From: Nocardia veterana NBRC 100344 | Lineage (GTDB): Bacteria > Actinomycetota > Actinomycetes > Mycobacteriales > Mycobacteriaceae | NCBI RefSeq assembly: GCF_000308855.1 | Contig: NZ_BAGM01000028.1 | Coordinates: 1-64,000, forward strand | Direction: 5' to 3' | Length of the DNA stretch: 64,000 bases | In this document: piece after piece, positions 33,858 to 43,329 of the stretch | Numbering within the stretch: position 1 is the first letter of the stretch | Layout of the letters: each line of letters opens with the position of its first letter | Notes under the pieces: model-generated | Database searches by the model: none | What the model saw: the letters and a program-made list of their open reading frames with translations, nothing else | Told to the model about the DNA's origin: nothing | Program-made: the position numbers and the translations under genes

Positions 33858-35150
33858 ATGAGCCCCACGCATTCGGCGGTCTCGGTGATCGCTACCAAAC
33901 GGGACGGCGGAGAACTCGACGACGCGCAGATCGATTGGGTCGTGGACGCGTTCACCCGCGGCGAGGTCGCCGACGAGCAGATGTCGGCGCTCGCGATGGC
34001 CATCCTGTTGCGCGGCATGAACCGTCGCGAGCTCGCCCGGTGGACAGCGGCCATGATCGCCTCCGGGCAACGGCTGGACTTCACCGATCTGCCGAGACCG
34101 ACGGTCGACAAACACTCCACCGGCGGTGTCGGGGACAAGATCACCCTGCCGCTCGCCCCGCTCGTCGCGGCCTGCGGCGCGGCCGTGCCGCAGTTGTCCG
34201 GTCGTGGACTGGGCCATACCGGTGGGACGTTGGACAAGCTGGAGTCGATTCCGGGCTGGCGGGCCGATGTCTCGCCGGAGCGGATGCGGGAAATCCTCGC
34301 CGATCCGGCGATCGGGGCGGTCGTCTGCGCGGCCGGCGCCGATCTGGCCCCGGCGGACAAGCGACTGTACGCGCTGCGCGATGTGACCGGCACCGTGGAA
34401 TCCGTTCCGCTGATCGCCAGTTCGATCATGAGCAAGAAGATCGCGGAGGGAACCGGGGCGCTGGTCCTGGATGTGAAGGTCGGCAGCGGAGCGTTCATGA
34501 AGAATCTCCACGACGCCACCGAATTGGCTACGGCCATGGTCGAATTGGGTGCCGATGCCGGGGTCCGGACCGTGGCGTTGCTGACCGCGATGGACACCCC
34601 GCTCGGGCGCACGGCCGGCAATGCGCTCGAGGTCGCCGAAGCGGTGGAGGTGCTGGCCGGCGGTGGCCCGGCAGATGTCGTCGAGCTGACCGTGGCGCTG
34701 GCGCGAGAGATGGTGGCGCAGGCGGGCATTCGCGATGTCGATCCCGCCGATGCGCTGGCCGACGGTCGTGCCATGGATCACTGGCGGGCAATGATCAGGG
34801 CGCAGGGTGGCGACCCCGACGCGCCGCTGCCGCGGGCCCGGCACACCGAAACCCTGGTGGCGCAGGAATCGGGCACGCTCACCCGGCTGGATGCGATGGC
34901 CGTCGGCCTCACCGCCTGGCGACTCGGGGCCGGCCGCGCTCGCCAAGGGGATCCGGTCCGGTTCGGCGCCGGGGTCGAAATGCATTGCAAGCCGGGCGAT
35001 TCGGTTGTCGTGGGACAGCCGCTGTTCACCCTGCACACCGACTCCGAAGCGGCGGCATCCCCGGCGATCGCGACGCTGCGTGCGGGATTCGACATCGGGC
35101 CGGTCCCGCCGGCGGCGCCTCCGCTGATCCTCGGCCGGATCGGGCTCTGA
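33858..35150 (+). CDS. deoA: Thymidine phosphorylase
   Basis: Protein of 430 residues that splits thymidine or deoxyuridine with phosphate into base and deoxyribose-1-phosphate. The signatures are VDKHSTGGVGDKITLPLAPL (phosphate binding) and SGRGLGHTGGTLDKLESIPG, with MSKKIAEGTGALVLDVKVGSGAFMK in the middle. It lies 102 bp behind cdd and in the same direction as add, forming a salvage group. Confidence 0.97.
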   Translation: MSPTHSAVSVIATKRDGGELDDAQIDWVVDAFTRGEVADEQMSALAMAILLRGMNRRELARWTAAMIASGQRLDFTDLPRPTVDKHSTGGVGDKITLPLAPLVAACGAAVPQLSGRGLGHTGGTLDKLESIPGWRADVSPERMREILADPAIGAVVCAAGADLAPADKRLYALRDVTGTVESVPLIASSIMSKKIAEGTGALVLDVKVGSGAFMKNLHDATELATAMVELGADAGVRTVALLTAMDTPLGRTAGNALEVAEAVEVLAGGGPADVVELTVALAREMVAQAGIRDVDPADALADGRAMDHWRAMIRAQGGDPDAPLPRARHTETLVAQESGTLTRLDAMAVGLTAWRLGAGRARQGDPVRFGAGVEMHCKPGDSVVVGQPLFTLHTDSEAAASPAIATLRAGFDIGPVPPAAPPLILGRIGL

Positions 35151-35336
35151 GGTCACCGTCCGGCGTGCGGCGCTCGGCGGGCTGTGCGCTGACCGTCGTG
35201 GGCGCCTATCCGATCGCGAAGTACCGACCGGATCCGGCAACACCGCGGCGACGACGGGGCAACGAATGACCGGCGGTCCGATGCACAGCCGCCGAAGTTG
35301 CCTGCGCGCGGTCGCGAATGCGGATAGCGTCGTTAC

Positions 35337-36431
35337 ATGACTGGACCGATGCCTTTGACTCTCGCCTCGATCCGCCAGGCCCCCAAGGCCGTGCTGCACG
35401 ACCACCTCGACGGTGGTCTGCGCCCCGCGACCGTGCTCGAACTGGCCGAGGAATGCGGATACGACCAGCTGCCCGCCGACAATGCCGAGGCGTTGGCGCA
35501 CTGGTTCCGCGAGGCCGCCGACAGCGGGTCGCTGGAGCGCTATCTGGAAACCTTCGCCCATACCGTGGCGGTGATGCAGACCGCCGAGGGGTTGCGCCGC
35601 GTAGCCCGCGAATGTGCCCTGGACCTCGCCGCCGACGGCGTGGTGTACGCGGAGGTGCGGTTCGCGCCGGAACAGCATCTGGAGCGCGATCTGACCCTCG
35701 ACGAGGTGGTCGAGCACACCCTGGAAGGCTTCCGGGAAGGGGAGCGGCTGGCCGCCGAAGCCGGCACCCCGATCCGGGTCACCTGCCTGCTCACGGCCAT
35801 GCGTCACGCGGCCCGCTCCCGGGAGATCGCCGAATTGACGGTGCGGTTCCGCGATCGCGGCGTCGGCGGCTTCGATATCGCGGGCGCGGAGGCCGGCTAT
35901 CCGCCCTCGCGGCACTTGGATGCCTTCGAATACATGCGTGCCAACTGCGCGCAGTTCACCATTCACGCCGGCGAGGCGTTCGGATTGCCGTCCATCCACG
36001 AGGCGCTGGCCTTCTGCGGTTGCGATCGGCTCGGGCACGGGGTGCGCATCACCGACGACATCTTCGACAACGACAGTGCCGAACCGCGGCTCGGCCTGGT
36101 GGCGAATTACGTTCGGGACAAGCGGATTCCGCTGGAACTGTGTCCCTCGTCGAATGTGCAGACCGGTGCCGTACCGGCGCTCGACAAGCATCCGTTCGAC
36201 CTGCTGGCCCGGCTGCGCTTCCGAGTCACGGTCAACACCGACAACCGGTTGATGAGCGATACCGATATGAGCCGGGAAATGCTCAAACTCGTCGAAACCT
36301 TCGGCTACGGCTGGAGCGATCTGGAGCGGTTCACCATCAACGCCATGAAATCGGCGTTCATCCCGTTCCCGGACCGGCTGCGCATCATCGACGAGGTGAT
36401 CAAGCCCGGCTACGCGGTGCTGATCGGGTGA
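35337..36431 (+). CDS. add: Adenosine deaminase
   Basis: TIM-barrel metal enzyme of 364 residues that turns adenosine and deoxyadenosine into inosine forms. [10 protein letters not shown] gives the first two Zn ligands, [10 protein letters not shown] the third His and the catalytic Glu, DRLGHGVRI the next His, and [11 protein letters not shown] the Zn-binding Asp. ATG 35337 is used, and MPLTLAS four codons on is an alternative. A perfect hairpin ends the gene. Confidence 0.96.
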   Translation: MTGPMPLTLASIRQAPKAVLHDHLDGGLRPATVLELAEECGYDQLPADNAEALAHWFREAADSGSLERYLETFAHTVAVMQTAEGLRRVARECALDLAADGVVYAEVRFAPEQHLERDLTLDEVVEHTLEGFREGERLAAEAGTPIRVTCLLTAMRHAARSREIAELTVRFRDRGVGGFDIAGAEAGYPPSRHLDAFEYMRANCAQFTIHAGEAFGLPSIHEALAFCGCDRLGHGVRITDDIFDNDSAEPRLGLVANYVRDKRIPLELCPSSNVQTGAVPALDKHPFDLLARLRFRVTVNTDNRLMSDTDMSREMLKLVETFGYGWSDLERFTINAMKSAFIPFPDRLRIIDEVIKPGYAVLIG

Positions 36432-36439
36432 GCGGTGAT

Positions 36440-36468
36440 GGTCCTGCCGGATGATGTCCGGCAGGACC
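36440..36468. terminator. Bidirectional hairpin between add and the Rv3311-like gene
   Basis: GGTCCTGCCGG and CCGGCAGGACC (perfect 11-bp arms, 7-nt loop) lie in the 44-bp gap between convergent genes. Confidence 0.85.
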
Positions 36469-36475
36469 GTCCGGG

Positions 36476-37735
36476 CTAGCCCTTCTGCAATCGGCTCTCG
36501 AACGCCTGCTCCAAGGCCCGCCATGCCTCGGCCTCCGCGGTGAACGGGGGGCTCGGGGCGAGCCGAGTCGGATCCGGCTCCAGCAGGTAGGAGACGTACC
36601 AGCCGAGCGGCGTCGACTTCGCCAGCGCCTGCTCGACGGAATCGTCGCCGACGTAATCGGCTGCGTCGGTGAACAATTCGACCGCCAGATCGAGCTGGTC
36701 GATGTCGACGGCCTTCGGTCCCTGGCCCAGGTCGTCGGCCAGTCCGGGCAGTACGTAGATGTTCTCCTCGGTGACCTCGACCTCGAGCGAACCGTCCACC
36801 GCGGCCGTCTGCACCTCACCGTAGGTGCTGACCCGGGCCAGGTCGTGGTCGTGATCGTCGGCCAGGTAGCGGGCCAGGGCGCGCTCGGAGGGAAACACCG
36901 TGATGGTCCCGTCCTTGCCGAGGAACACCGGTTCGTCGGCGAGATAGCAACGCAGCGTGAAGAATTCGCCCTCGGACGTGACGATCTTGACCGGGTCGAT
37001 GCCGACCTCGTGCCAGAAGGTCTCCTCTTCTTCGTCCTCGTCGTCGTCCTCATCGGTGTCGTCGTCGAGGTCCACCGGCTCGATATCGTCGTCGTCGGTA
37101 TCGGCCACATCCTCGGCGTCGACAACGTTCTCCTCGGCGGCCAGCAACTCCGCCTCGGCCACTGCCAGGGCCTCCGGATCGACGTCGGGGGAGACCACCA
37201 CCGAATCGATCGCGTCGATCACCTGGTCCCAGTCCTTGGCGATCGCGTTGCCGACCTGATCCCACAGCTGCTCGCCGTCACGCCCGACGAATGCGGTCAC
37301 GCCGGCCGGGAGGGCACCCAGGACGGGATGCGAGCCGAAGAACTTGGTGACCACCTCGAGCTCGCACACCTCACCGATGGTGCGCACCATCTCGAGGGTC
37401 TCCTCCAACTCGGCGATCGTCTCCGGATCGGGTTCACCGGCCGCGAGTTCGGGGACGCCGACCAGGTCGAAGACATGCTCCTCCTGCGGCTCCAGTTCGG
37501 CCGCCGACAAGCCGACCACGACCTTCCAGGACGGATGGTCCACCAGATCGTTGTCGTCGTTGGTTCGGATGAAGGCGGCCAACTCCGCGGGCGAGTCGAA
37601 ACCGTAGAGCTCGTCCTCGTGACCGAGGAATGCCTCCCACTCGTCGTCACCGTCTCGCCAGCGCGGTGCCCACAGGGTGACCAGATCGCCGTCGGTGAGC
37701 CCGAGCTCGATCGGGACGATGTCTCCAGAAGCCAT
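36476..37735 (-). CDS. Conserved acidic protein, Rv3311 family
   Basis: Protein of 419 residues with no signal peptide or membrane helix. It begins MASGDIVPIELGLTDGDLVTLWAPRW and contains two similar alpha+beta units: LWAPRWRDGDDEWEAFLGHEDELYGFDSPAELAAFI near the start, and VFLGKDGTITVFPSERALARYLADD in the second half. A very acidic linker lies between them (about 205-248, runs of D/E such as DDDTDEDDDEDEEEE). Length, position and strand fit M. tuberculosis Rv3311. No catalytic motif is visible and the function is unknown. The duplicated unit suggests a repeated binding module. Confidence 0.82.
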   Translation of the reverse strand: MASGDIVPIELGLTDGDLVTLWAPRWRDGDDEWEAFLGHEDELYGFDSPAELAAFIRTNDDNDLVDHPSWKVVVGLSAAELEPQEEHVFDLVGVPELAAGEPDPETIAELEETLEMVRTIGEVCELEVVTKFFGSHPVLGALPAGVTAFVGRDGEQLWDQVGNAIAKDWDQVIDAIDSVVVSPDVDPEALAVAEAELLAAEENVVDAEDVADTDDDDIEPVDLDDDTDEDDDEDEEEETFWHEVGIDPVKIVTSEGEFFTLRCYLADEPVFLGKDGTITVFPSERALARYLADDHDHDLARVSTYGEVQTAAVDGSLEVEVTEENIYVLPGLADDLGQGPKAVDIDQLDLAVELFTDAADYVGDDSVEQALAKSTPLGWYVSYLLEPDPTRLAPSPPFTAEAEAWRALEQAFESRLQKG

Positions 37736-37768
37736 GACCGGAAGCCTATCGAGCCTTCGCCTGCGGCA

Positions 37769-38101
37769 CTATTCGGCCCGCCCCCCAACGTTTCCCGATT
37801 CGGGTGCGGTGAAGGCGGAATTCAGGGTGGCGACCACCTGTGAGCGCTGCTCGCCCGCGTTCTGCGCCGCCTGCTGGCACGCCCAGATGATCAGTTGGCC
37901 CACTTCGGCGGGGGAACGGGAGGTCACGGCCTCGGACAGGGTCAACCCGACCAGGGCGCCGTCACTGTCGACCTCGACGCTGACCGAACCGTCCTCGGCG
38001 GTGAAGGTGCCGCGCACATTCTTGAGGTTGTAGAGCGCGGCCTCGAGGGCCTCGAGCTTATCCGTCGCGGCGGCGACGAGGGCATCCATTTCGGCGCTCA
38101 C
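37769..38101 (-). CDS. YbaB/EbfC family protein of the second type VII-associated operon
   Basis: Protein of 110 residues from GTG 38101. The layout is MDALVAAATDKLEALEAALYNLKNVRGTFTAEDGSVSVEVDSDGALVGLTLSEAV, which is the YbaB helix followed by strands, then helices (EVGQLIIWACQQAAQNAGEQRSQVV). It lies at the end of an operon that begins with an EspC-like gene, just as a YbaB-like gene accompanies the toxin at 15 kb. It may bind DNA or act as a dimeric partner of secreted helical proteins. Confidence 0.78.
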   Translation of the reverse strand: MSAEMDALVAAATDKLEALEAALYNLKNVRGTFTAEDGSVSVEVDSDGALVGLTLSEAVTSRSPAEVGQLIIWACQQAAQNAGEQRSQVVATLNSAFTAPESGNVGGRAE

Positions 38102-38171
38102 TGTGCGTCCTTCCCCGTGCTCATGCTGTATCCGGCTGCCGTACGAGCGATCGTGCCGCGCGCTCGGCCAC

Positions 38172-38522
38172 TCATACGGGCCTCATCCAGCTGGTGGGTC
38201 CGGTGTCCTCGTCGTCCATGCGGTCGAGTTCGTCGACGGCGGCCTGACGGGTCGGCAGGCCGAGCTTGTCGAGGATCTCGGGCGGCATCCCGGATTCGGC
38301 CAGCAACTCGCGGCGGCGGGCCTTCGCCACGATCGCCGACCGCTTGGTCAGCCGCAGGATCTCGGCGGCCAAAGCCTGTGCGCCGTAACGGTATTCGCTG
38401 CGCTCGAATTTGATCTCCACCGGAATACCCTGATCGGTGGCCCGCACGCTGATGGTGCCGGCGCGATTGGTGCTGGCGGCGACCGTGACGCTCGGGATCT
38501 GCTGTTGCTGCGGCTGGCTCAT
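38172..38522 (-). CDS. Hypothetical protein of the EspC-NlpC operon
   Basis: Protein of 116 residues. An N-terminal Gln/Thr-rich strand region (QQQIPSVTVAASTNRAGTIS, then IPVEIKFERSEYRYGAQALAAEILRLTKRSA) is followed by a basic helix (KARRRELLAESGMPPEILDKLGLP). It ends TSWMRPV. The first half resembles a YbaB-like strand-helix unit. I cannot name a family. It overlaps the NlpC/P60 gene by four bases, so it is part of the same operon and probably works with it. Confidence 0.65.
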   Translation of the reverse strand: MSQPQQQQIPSVTVAASTNRAGTISVRATDQGIPVEIKFERSEYRYGAQALAAEILRLTKRSAIVAKARRRELLAESGMPPEILDKLGLPTRQAAVDELDRMDDEDTGPTSWMRPV

Positions 38523-39661
38523 GAAGTCGGCCTGTAGAACCCGTGGAACGCCATTCCCATGTTCTCCGTTCGAATCGGGTCGATCTGCACCGGATCCCCG
38601 GCCTCGACCATCTGTCCGTTACCGACAACCATCGCGACGTGACCGTCCCAGATGGCCAGATCGCCCGGCATGACGTCACCCGGGCTCACCGGCGTCGCGC
38701 CCGCGCTCTGATCACACGCCAGTCGCGGGAGGTCCACTCCGGCCTGGCCGTAGGCCCATTTGGTGAGGCCGCTGCAGTCCAGGCCGGCGCCCGGCGTGTT
38801 ACCACCCCACACGTAGGGGGTGCCGCAGGCGCTGATAGCCGCCTTGACGGCCGTCGCGGCCTTCTGGTTGGGCGCCTCGACCTGGCTGCCGTCCGGCAGG
38901 GTGATCATCACACCGCCGTGCCGGCCCGGTTTGTCGCCCGATTTCGCCGCGCCGGGCGACGTCGTGCCCGTGCCGGACCGGGATGTCGACGATGTGGCGG
39001 CCGAGGCCGGGCTGACCATCCCGCTCATCATCGAGCCACCGCTCGAGACCAGGCCACCGAGCAGGGAACTCGCCGTCTGCACTCCGGTACTCAGCGCCGG
39101 GGCCGCGGCGGAGGCCGCCGCCACCGGTACGCCCGCGGGCGGCGGGGTGGGCGGCGGCGGGGTCAGCTCGGTCATCGACGCGGTGTGGGTGTCGAGTTCG
39201 GACCGCACCCGGCCGACCACGCCCAGTGCCTGGCCGAAATGGTCGATCGCGGAATTGACGACGGTGACCAGGCCGGGCGGAGTGGTCACGGCGGGCCCGA
39301 GTGCGGTCACCGAAGCGACGAACGACTGCACGATGCCGTCGAGTTCCTTCTGACCGGTCTGAACCGAGGCGGCGGCCTGGGTCACCACATCCGCCATGTC
39401 GTTTCCGCGGTCGGACATCGCGGCGGCGGAGGTCTGGACCTTCATCGCCTTGTCCATGGCCGCGTCACCGCCACCGCCGTTCCAGGCGTTGGTCATCTGG
39501 TTGATGCTCGAGCTGCCGGCCTGGTGGATGCCGTCGAGATGGACGGATACCTGCCGCAGGGCGTCGGCGGGACCGCCCGCGGGGAGTACGCCCGAGCCGA
39601 AGCTGGTGAGCAGATCGATGAGCGGTTTGGCGAGTGCGTCGAGATCGATGACGCCCGTCAT
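38519..39661 (-). CDS. NlpC/P60 (C40) peptidoglycan hydrolase with WXG100-like N terminus
   Basis: Protein of 380 residues. Residues 1-165 are helical and ESX-like, with a WNG turn in TNAWNGGGGDAAMDK (about 58-71). Residues 165-255 are an Ala/Pro/Ser/Thr linker. Residues 262-380 are an NlpC/P60 domain with the catalytic C296 in GLDCSGLTKWAYGQ and H341 in WDGHVAMVVGNG. It should cleave peptide bonds in peptidoglycan outside the membrane. It has no Sec signal peptide, so export through a type VII system by the N-terminal helices is likely. It overlaps both neighbours by ATGA. Confidence 0.88.
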   Translation of the reverse strand: MTGVIDLDALAKPLIDLLTSFGSGVLPAGGPADALRQVSVHLDGIHQAGSSSINQMTNAWNGGGGDAAMDKAMKVQTSAAAMSDRGNDMADVVTQAAASVQTGQKELDGIVQSFVASVTALGPAVTTPPGLVTVVNSAIDHFGQALGVVGRVRSELDTHTASMTELTPPPPTPPPAGVPVAAASAAAPALSTGVQTASSLLGGLVSSGGSMMSGMVSPASAATSSTSRSGTGTTSPGAAKSGDKPGRHGGVMITLPDGSQVEAPNQKAATAVKAAISACGTPYVWGGNTPGAGLDCSGLTKWAYGQAGVDLPRLACDQSAGATPVSPGDVMPGDLAIWDGHVAMVVGNGQMVEAGDPVQIDPIRTENMGMAFHGFYRPTS

Positions 39662-39978
39662 GCGGCCGGGCCTTCCGTCGCGCGCAGGGCGGCGGCATGA
39701 GCGGCATCGGTGTCGGAGTAGGCGGCCGCAGCGCCCGTCGCGGCGGCGCCCATACTGCCCAGCACGGCGGACAATTCACCGATTCCGGCGACATGGCCGG
39801 CGTGGGCCGCGGCGTAGGCGGCAACGAAATCGCCCCCCACCAGTCCGAAGATCGGCCCGAGCAGGAGCGGATCGGCGCCCGCGGCGCCCGCGGCGGCGAC
39901 TCCCATCTCCCCGGCCAGGCCCGCAGCTGTGGCACCGTAGGCGGCGACGCCCTCGGTGTCGACCGAGATCTTGTGCAT
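39658..39978 (-). CDS. EspC-like type VII secreted small protein (DUF2580)
   Basis: Protein of 106 residues from ATG 39978, with GGGGG at the right spacing (ATG 39984 lies too close to it). It reads MHKISVDTEGVAAYGATAAG, then Ala/Gly-rich helices and DFVAAYAAAHAGHVAGIGELS. The V-D-x-x-G-V-x-x-Y/W-x-A start is typical of the EspC/DUF2580 group of ESX-associated proteins. It is the first gene of an operon with the NlpC/P60 hydrolase and probably its export partner. Confidence 0.75.
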   Translation of the reverse strand: MHKISVDTEGVAAYGATAAGLAGEMGVAAAGAAGADPLLLGPIFGLVGGDFVAAYAAAHAGHVAGIGELSAVLGSMGAAATGAAAAYSDTDAAHAAALRATEGPAA

Positions 39979-40122
39979 CAACATCCCCCATCGTGCTGGT
40001 CTGGTGGCAGATTACGTCATCCGACTACTTCGACGCATGCCCCCGCGTAACGGTTCCCGTCCCGTTGCGGAAATCCGCCGCAGGTTCCGATTTCCAACCC
40101 CGGCAGACCTTATCGTTCCCTC

Positions 40123-40752
40123 ATGCGCACGCATATCGTGGATCACCCGCTGACCGCCACCCTGCTGACAACCATGCGCGACGCCCGCACCTCGAATGCG
40201 GGCTTCCGGGCCGCACTGGCCGATCTCACCGGATTCCTCGTCTACGAGGCATTGCGGGAGGCGCCCACGCACACCTTCGAGGTCGACACCCCGGTCGCCA
40301 CGACCCGCGGGACGCGGCTGGCGCAGCCGCCGCTGTTGGTCCCGGTACTGCGCGCCGGGCTCGGGATGGTCGATGCCGCCAGCGCCCTGATTCCCGAATC
40401 GCGGGTGGGTTTCGTCGGCGTCGCCCGCGACGAACGAACCCACCGGCCGGTGCCGTACATGGAGTCGCTGCCCACGGACCTGTCCGGACTGCCGGTCTTC
40501 GTCCTCGATCCGATGCTGGCCACCGGCGGATCGATGCGGCACACGCTGGAGCTGCTGCGCGCGCGGGACGCCACCGACATCACCGCCATCTGCGTCGTAG
40601 CCGCACCGGAAGGCGTTGCCGCACTGGAGGAGTCGGGATTGCCGGTTCGGTTGGTGACCGCCGCGGTGGACTCCGGGCTCAATGCCGACGCCTTCATCGT
40701 TCCGGGATTGGGCGATGCGGGGGATCGGCAGTTCGGGCCGCGCCACGATTGA
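40123..40752 (+). CDS. upp: Uracil phosphoribosyltransferase
   Basis: Protein of 209 residues, normal length. It joins uracil and PRPP to UMP. The PRPP loop is [14 protein letters not shown], and the uracil side has [13 protein letters not shown] and the C-terminal [13 protein letters not shown] (the usual D-x-GDR-x-FG). It completes the pyrimidine salvage genes. It is divergent from the EspC operon and convergent with pmmB over a long hairpin. Confidence 0.97.
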   Translation: MRTHIVDHPLTATLLTTMRDARTSNAGFRAALADLTGFLVYEALREAPTHTFEVDTPVATTRGTRLAQPPLLVPVLRAGLGMVDAASALIPESRVGFVGVARDERTHRPVPYMESLPTDLSGLPVFVLDPMLATGGSMRHTLELLRARDATDITAICVVAAPEGVAALEESGLPVRLVTAAVDSGLNADAFIVPGLGDAGDRQFGPRHD

Positions 40753-40780
40753 TCCGTCCGCGGGTTCGACCGAGCGCGGC

Positions 40781-40843
40781 GGCCGGGGCGAGCCGATCGC
40801 CGCCGGTGCGCCGAAGGCCCGAGCGGGTCGGCTCGCCCCGGCC
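40781..40843. terminator. Long-loop hairpin between upp and pmmB
   Basis: GGCCGGGGCGAGCCG (40781-40795) pairs perfectly with CGGCTCGCCCCGGCC (40829-40843), 15-bp arms with a 33-nt loop, between convergent genes. It probably ends both transcripts. Confidence 0.75.
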
Positions 40844-40844
40844 C

Positions 40845-42440
40845 TCAGAGCTTTTCGCAGAAGGCGCGCAGTGCCGAGAGTCGTTGCGCCGCACGGGCTC
40901 GTGCCTGTGGCAACGCCTCCCGATCGGCGACCGGTTCGACGACCTCCAGATAACACTTCAGCTTCGGTTCCGTCCCGGAGGGGCGGATGACGATGCGCTG
41001 CGCGGCACCCTCGAAGATCAGCGCGTCGGTGCGCATCCGGCCGCGCGCGACGGCGAGATCGGTGCAGACGACGGGCACATCCGCGATGACATCCGGCGGC
41101 GTATCACGCAGGCGGGCAACGACGTCGGCCGCCGCCGACGAATCGGCCAGCCGCAGCGACACCTGATCGCCGGCGTGCAGGCCGAACTCCACGGCGTAGT
41201 CGTCGAGTACGTCGAGCGGGGAGCGGCCCCGCGCCGCCAGACGCGCGGTGAGATCGGCCGCCGCGATCGCGGCGGTGATGCCGTCCTTGTCTCGCACCGC
41301 GGCCGGATCGACGCAGTGCCCGATCGCCTCCTCGTAGGCGTATACCAAGCCCGTCCCGGCGCGAGCCAGCCACTTGAAGCCCGTCAGCGTTTCGGTGTAG
41401 CGGGCGCCGCGGGCAGGCGCGAGTTTACCGAGTAGCCGCGACGACACGATGGTGGTGGCGACCAACGCATCCGGTGCGGCGTTGCGCAGCACGTAATCGG
41501 CCAGCAGCACACCGGTTTCGTCGCCGCGCAACAGGCGCCAGCCGTCCGGGCCGGGCACCGCGAGCGCGCATCGGTCCGCATCGGGGTCGAGCGCGACGGC
41601 GAGATCGGCGTCGACGTGTTCGGCAAGCGCGAGCAGCAGATCGGCGGCGCCGGGCTCCTCCGGATTCGGGAACGCCACCGTGGGGAAGTCCGGATCCGGC
41701 GTGAACTGTTCGTCCACCACATGGACGTCCGGAAATCCGGCGGCGGCCAGGGCCGCCACGGCCGTCTCCCCGCCGACCCCGTGCATGGGCGTCAGGGCGA
41801 TCCGGATATCGGCGCGGCGTAGCCCGGGCGCGGTGCCCGTAGCGAGGTGGTTTGCCGGAGCCGCCTCGGCCGGCCCGCCGATCGTCTCGGGCACGGCCGC
41901 CGCCCGCGCCAGATACCGCCGGACGAGTTCCTCGCCGAGCGCCGCGGCGGAGGCGTCCTCGGGCAGTGACAGCAGCGACGGCGCCGGGGCGCCGGGCGCC
42001 GGATCGGCGCGCGCGATCGGTTCGGTGACCGCGTCGATGCAGCGTTCGATCTCGGCATCGGCGGGCGGAATCAGTTGCGAGCCGCCGTCGAGATAGAGCT
42101 TGTAACCGTTGTCGGAGGCCGGGTTGTGCGAGGCGGTGATCTGCACGCCCGCGACCGCGCCCGTTTCGCGCACCGCGAAGGCCACGATCGGCGTCGGCAG
42201 CGGACGGGGTAGCAGGAGGACCGAAAAGCCCGCCGCCGCAAATACTTCCGCGGTGACCGTGGCGAATTCGGCCGAGCCGTGCCGGGCGTCGCGGCCCACG
42301 ACCACCAGCCCGCCGCCGAGGCAGCGGCCCCGAAGCCATTCGGCCACACCGGCGCTCGCCCGCGCCACGGTCCCGACGTTCATTCCGTCCGGCCCCTCCC
42401 GGAGGGGTCCGCGCAGTCCGGCCGTACCGAATCGCAACAT
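40845..42440 (-). CDS. pmmB: Phosphomannomutase/phosphoglucomutase-type phosphosugar mutase
   Basis: Protein of 531 residues of the alpha-D-phosphohexomutase family. FGTAGLRGP is the first motif, the phospho-serine loop is ITASHNPASDNGYK, the Mg loop is ALDPDADRCA, and the phosphate loop at the C terminus is RPSGTEPKLKCYLE. It probably interconverts hexose-, deoxyribose- or mannose-1- and 6-phosphates. Beside the nucleoside phosphorylase it could handle (deoxy)ribose-1-phosphate. The N terminus is unusual: the ORF begins almost directly at FGTAGLRG, and an in-frame TAG four codons upstream excludes a longer start, so 25-40 residues usual in the family are missing. It follows pnp by nine bases. 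Confidence 0.9.
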   Translation of the reverse strand: MLRFGTAGLRGPLREGPDGMNVGTVARASAGVAEWLRGRCLGGGLVVVGRDARHGSAEFATVTAEVFAAAGFSVLLLPRPLPTPIVAFAVRETGAVAGVQITASHNPASDNGYKLYLDGGSQLIPPADAEIERCIDAVTEPIARADPAPGAPAPSLLSLPEDASAAALGEELVRRYLARAAAVPETIGGPAEAAPANHLATGTAPGLRRADIRIALTPMHGVGGETAVAALAAAGFPDVHVVDEQFTPDPDFPTVAFPNPEEPGAADLLLALAEHVDADLAVALDPDADRCALAVPGPDGWRLLRGDETGVLLADYVLRNAAPDALVATTIVSSRLLGKLAPARGARYTETLTGFKWLARAGTGLVYAYEEAIGHCVDPAAVRDKDGITAAIAAADLTARLAARGRSPLDVLDDYAVEFGLHAGDQVSLRLADSSAAADVVARLRDTPPDVIADVPVVCTDLAVARGRMRTDALIFEGAAQRIVIRPSGTEPKLKCYLEVVEPVADREALPQARARAAQRLSALRAFCEKL

Positions 42441-42449
42441 CGCGACCGC

Positions 42450-43229
42450 CTACAGTCGTTCCAGGACGCCGCGTAGCAGTTTGCCCAATCTCGGTGCGGC
42501 AGCTTGCCCTTCGGCCAGCACCTCCTGATGCGACAGTGCCGCGCCGGTCACCCCGGCCGCCAGATTGGTCACCAGCGAAATGCCCAGCAGCCGCAGACCC
42601 AGCGAGCGCGCGGCGATCGCCTCCAGCACCGTCGACATACCGACCAGATCCGCACCCATCCCGCCCAGCATGCGGATCTCGGCGGGAGTTTCGTATTGCG
42701 GTCCGTTCAGGCCCGCGTACACACCCTCGGTGAGCGACGGGTCGATATCCCTTGCCAGCGTGCGCAATTCGGGATCCCAGGCATCGACCATGTTCACGAA
42801 CGCGGCGCCGGTGAGGGGAGTGCGGCCGGTGAGGTTCAGGTGGTCGCTGATCAGTACCGGCTCACCGACCCGCAGACCCGGCCGGATGCCACCGGCGGCA
42901 TTGGTCAGGATCACCGTCTCGGCGCCCGCCGCGGCCGCCGCGTGCACGGCGTGGACGACCCGGTGCGGTTCGTAACCCTCGTAGAGATGCTGGCGGCCCA
43001 TCATCAACAGCACCGGCACCTCGCCGACCGCGACCGAATGCACGATGCCCTGATGGCCCTGTGCCGTCGGCGGTTCGAACCCGGGGAGTTCGGTCATCGG
43101 AATCGATGCCCGCGGCGTGCCGATCTCGGTGGCGGCGGACTGCCAGCCCGATCCGAGTACCACCGCGACCCGGTGGTGCGGTACTCCCGTGCGTGTGGCG
43201 ATCGCCTCGGCGGCCTGTTCGGCAAGCAT
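42450..43229 (-). CDS. punA: Purine nucleoside phosphorylase (type I, trimeric)
   Basis: Protein of 259 residues from ATG 43229 (a GTG at 43280 is an alternative). [10 protein letters not shown] is the phosphate loop. [38 protein letters not shown] with the key Glu, and [12 protein letters not shown] identify the trimeric PNP family. It splits inosine and guanosine nucleosides. It lies directly before pmmB in an operon, so the sugar phosphate can be isomerised. Confidence 0.95.
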   Translation of the reverse strand: MLAEQAAEAIATRTGVPHHRVAVVLGSGWQSAATEIGTPRASIPMTELPGFEPPTAQGHQGIVHSVAVGEVPVLLMMGRQHLYEGYEPHRVVHAVHAAAAAGAETVILTNAAGGIRPGLRVGEPVLISDHLNLTGRTPLTGAAFVNMVDAWDPELRTLARDIDPSLTEGVYAGLNGPQYETPAEIRMLGGMGADLVGMSTVLEAIAARSLGLRLLGISLVTNLAAGVTGAALSHQEVLAEGQAAAPRLGKLLRGVLERL

Positions 43230-43329
43230 GCGCCCACGATAGTGCGCCGCGGGGCGGCCCGGGAGCGCTGCGCCGGACACGCTGTGCCGCCGCCGCGCGG
43301 GGCGACGGGCACCGGGGCAGGATGGTGCC

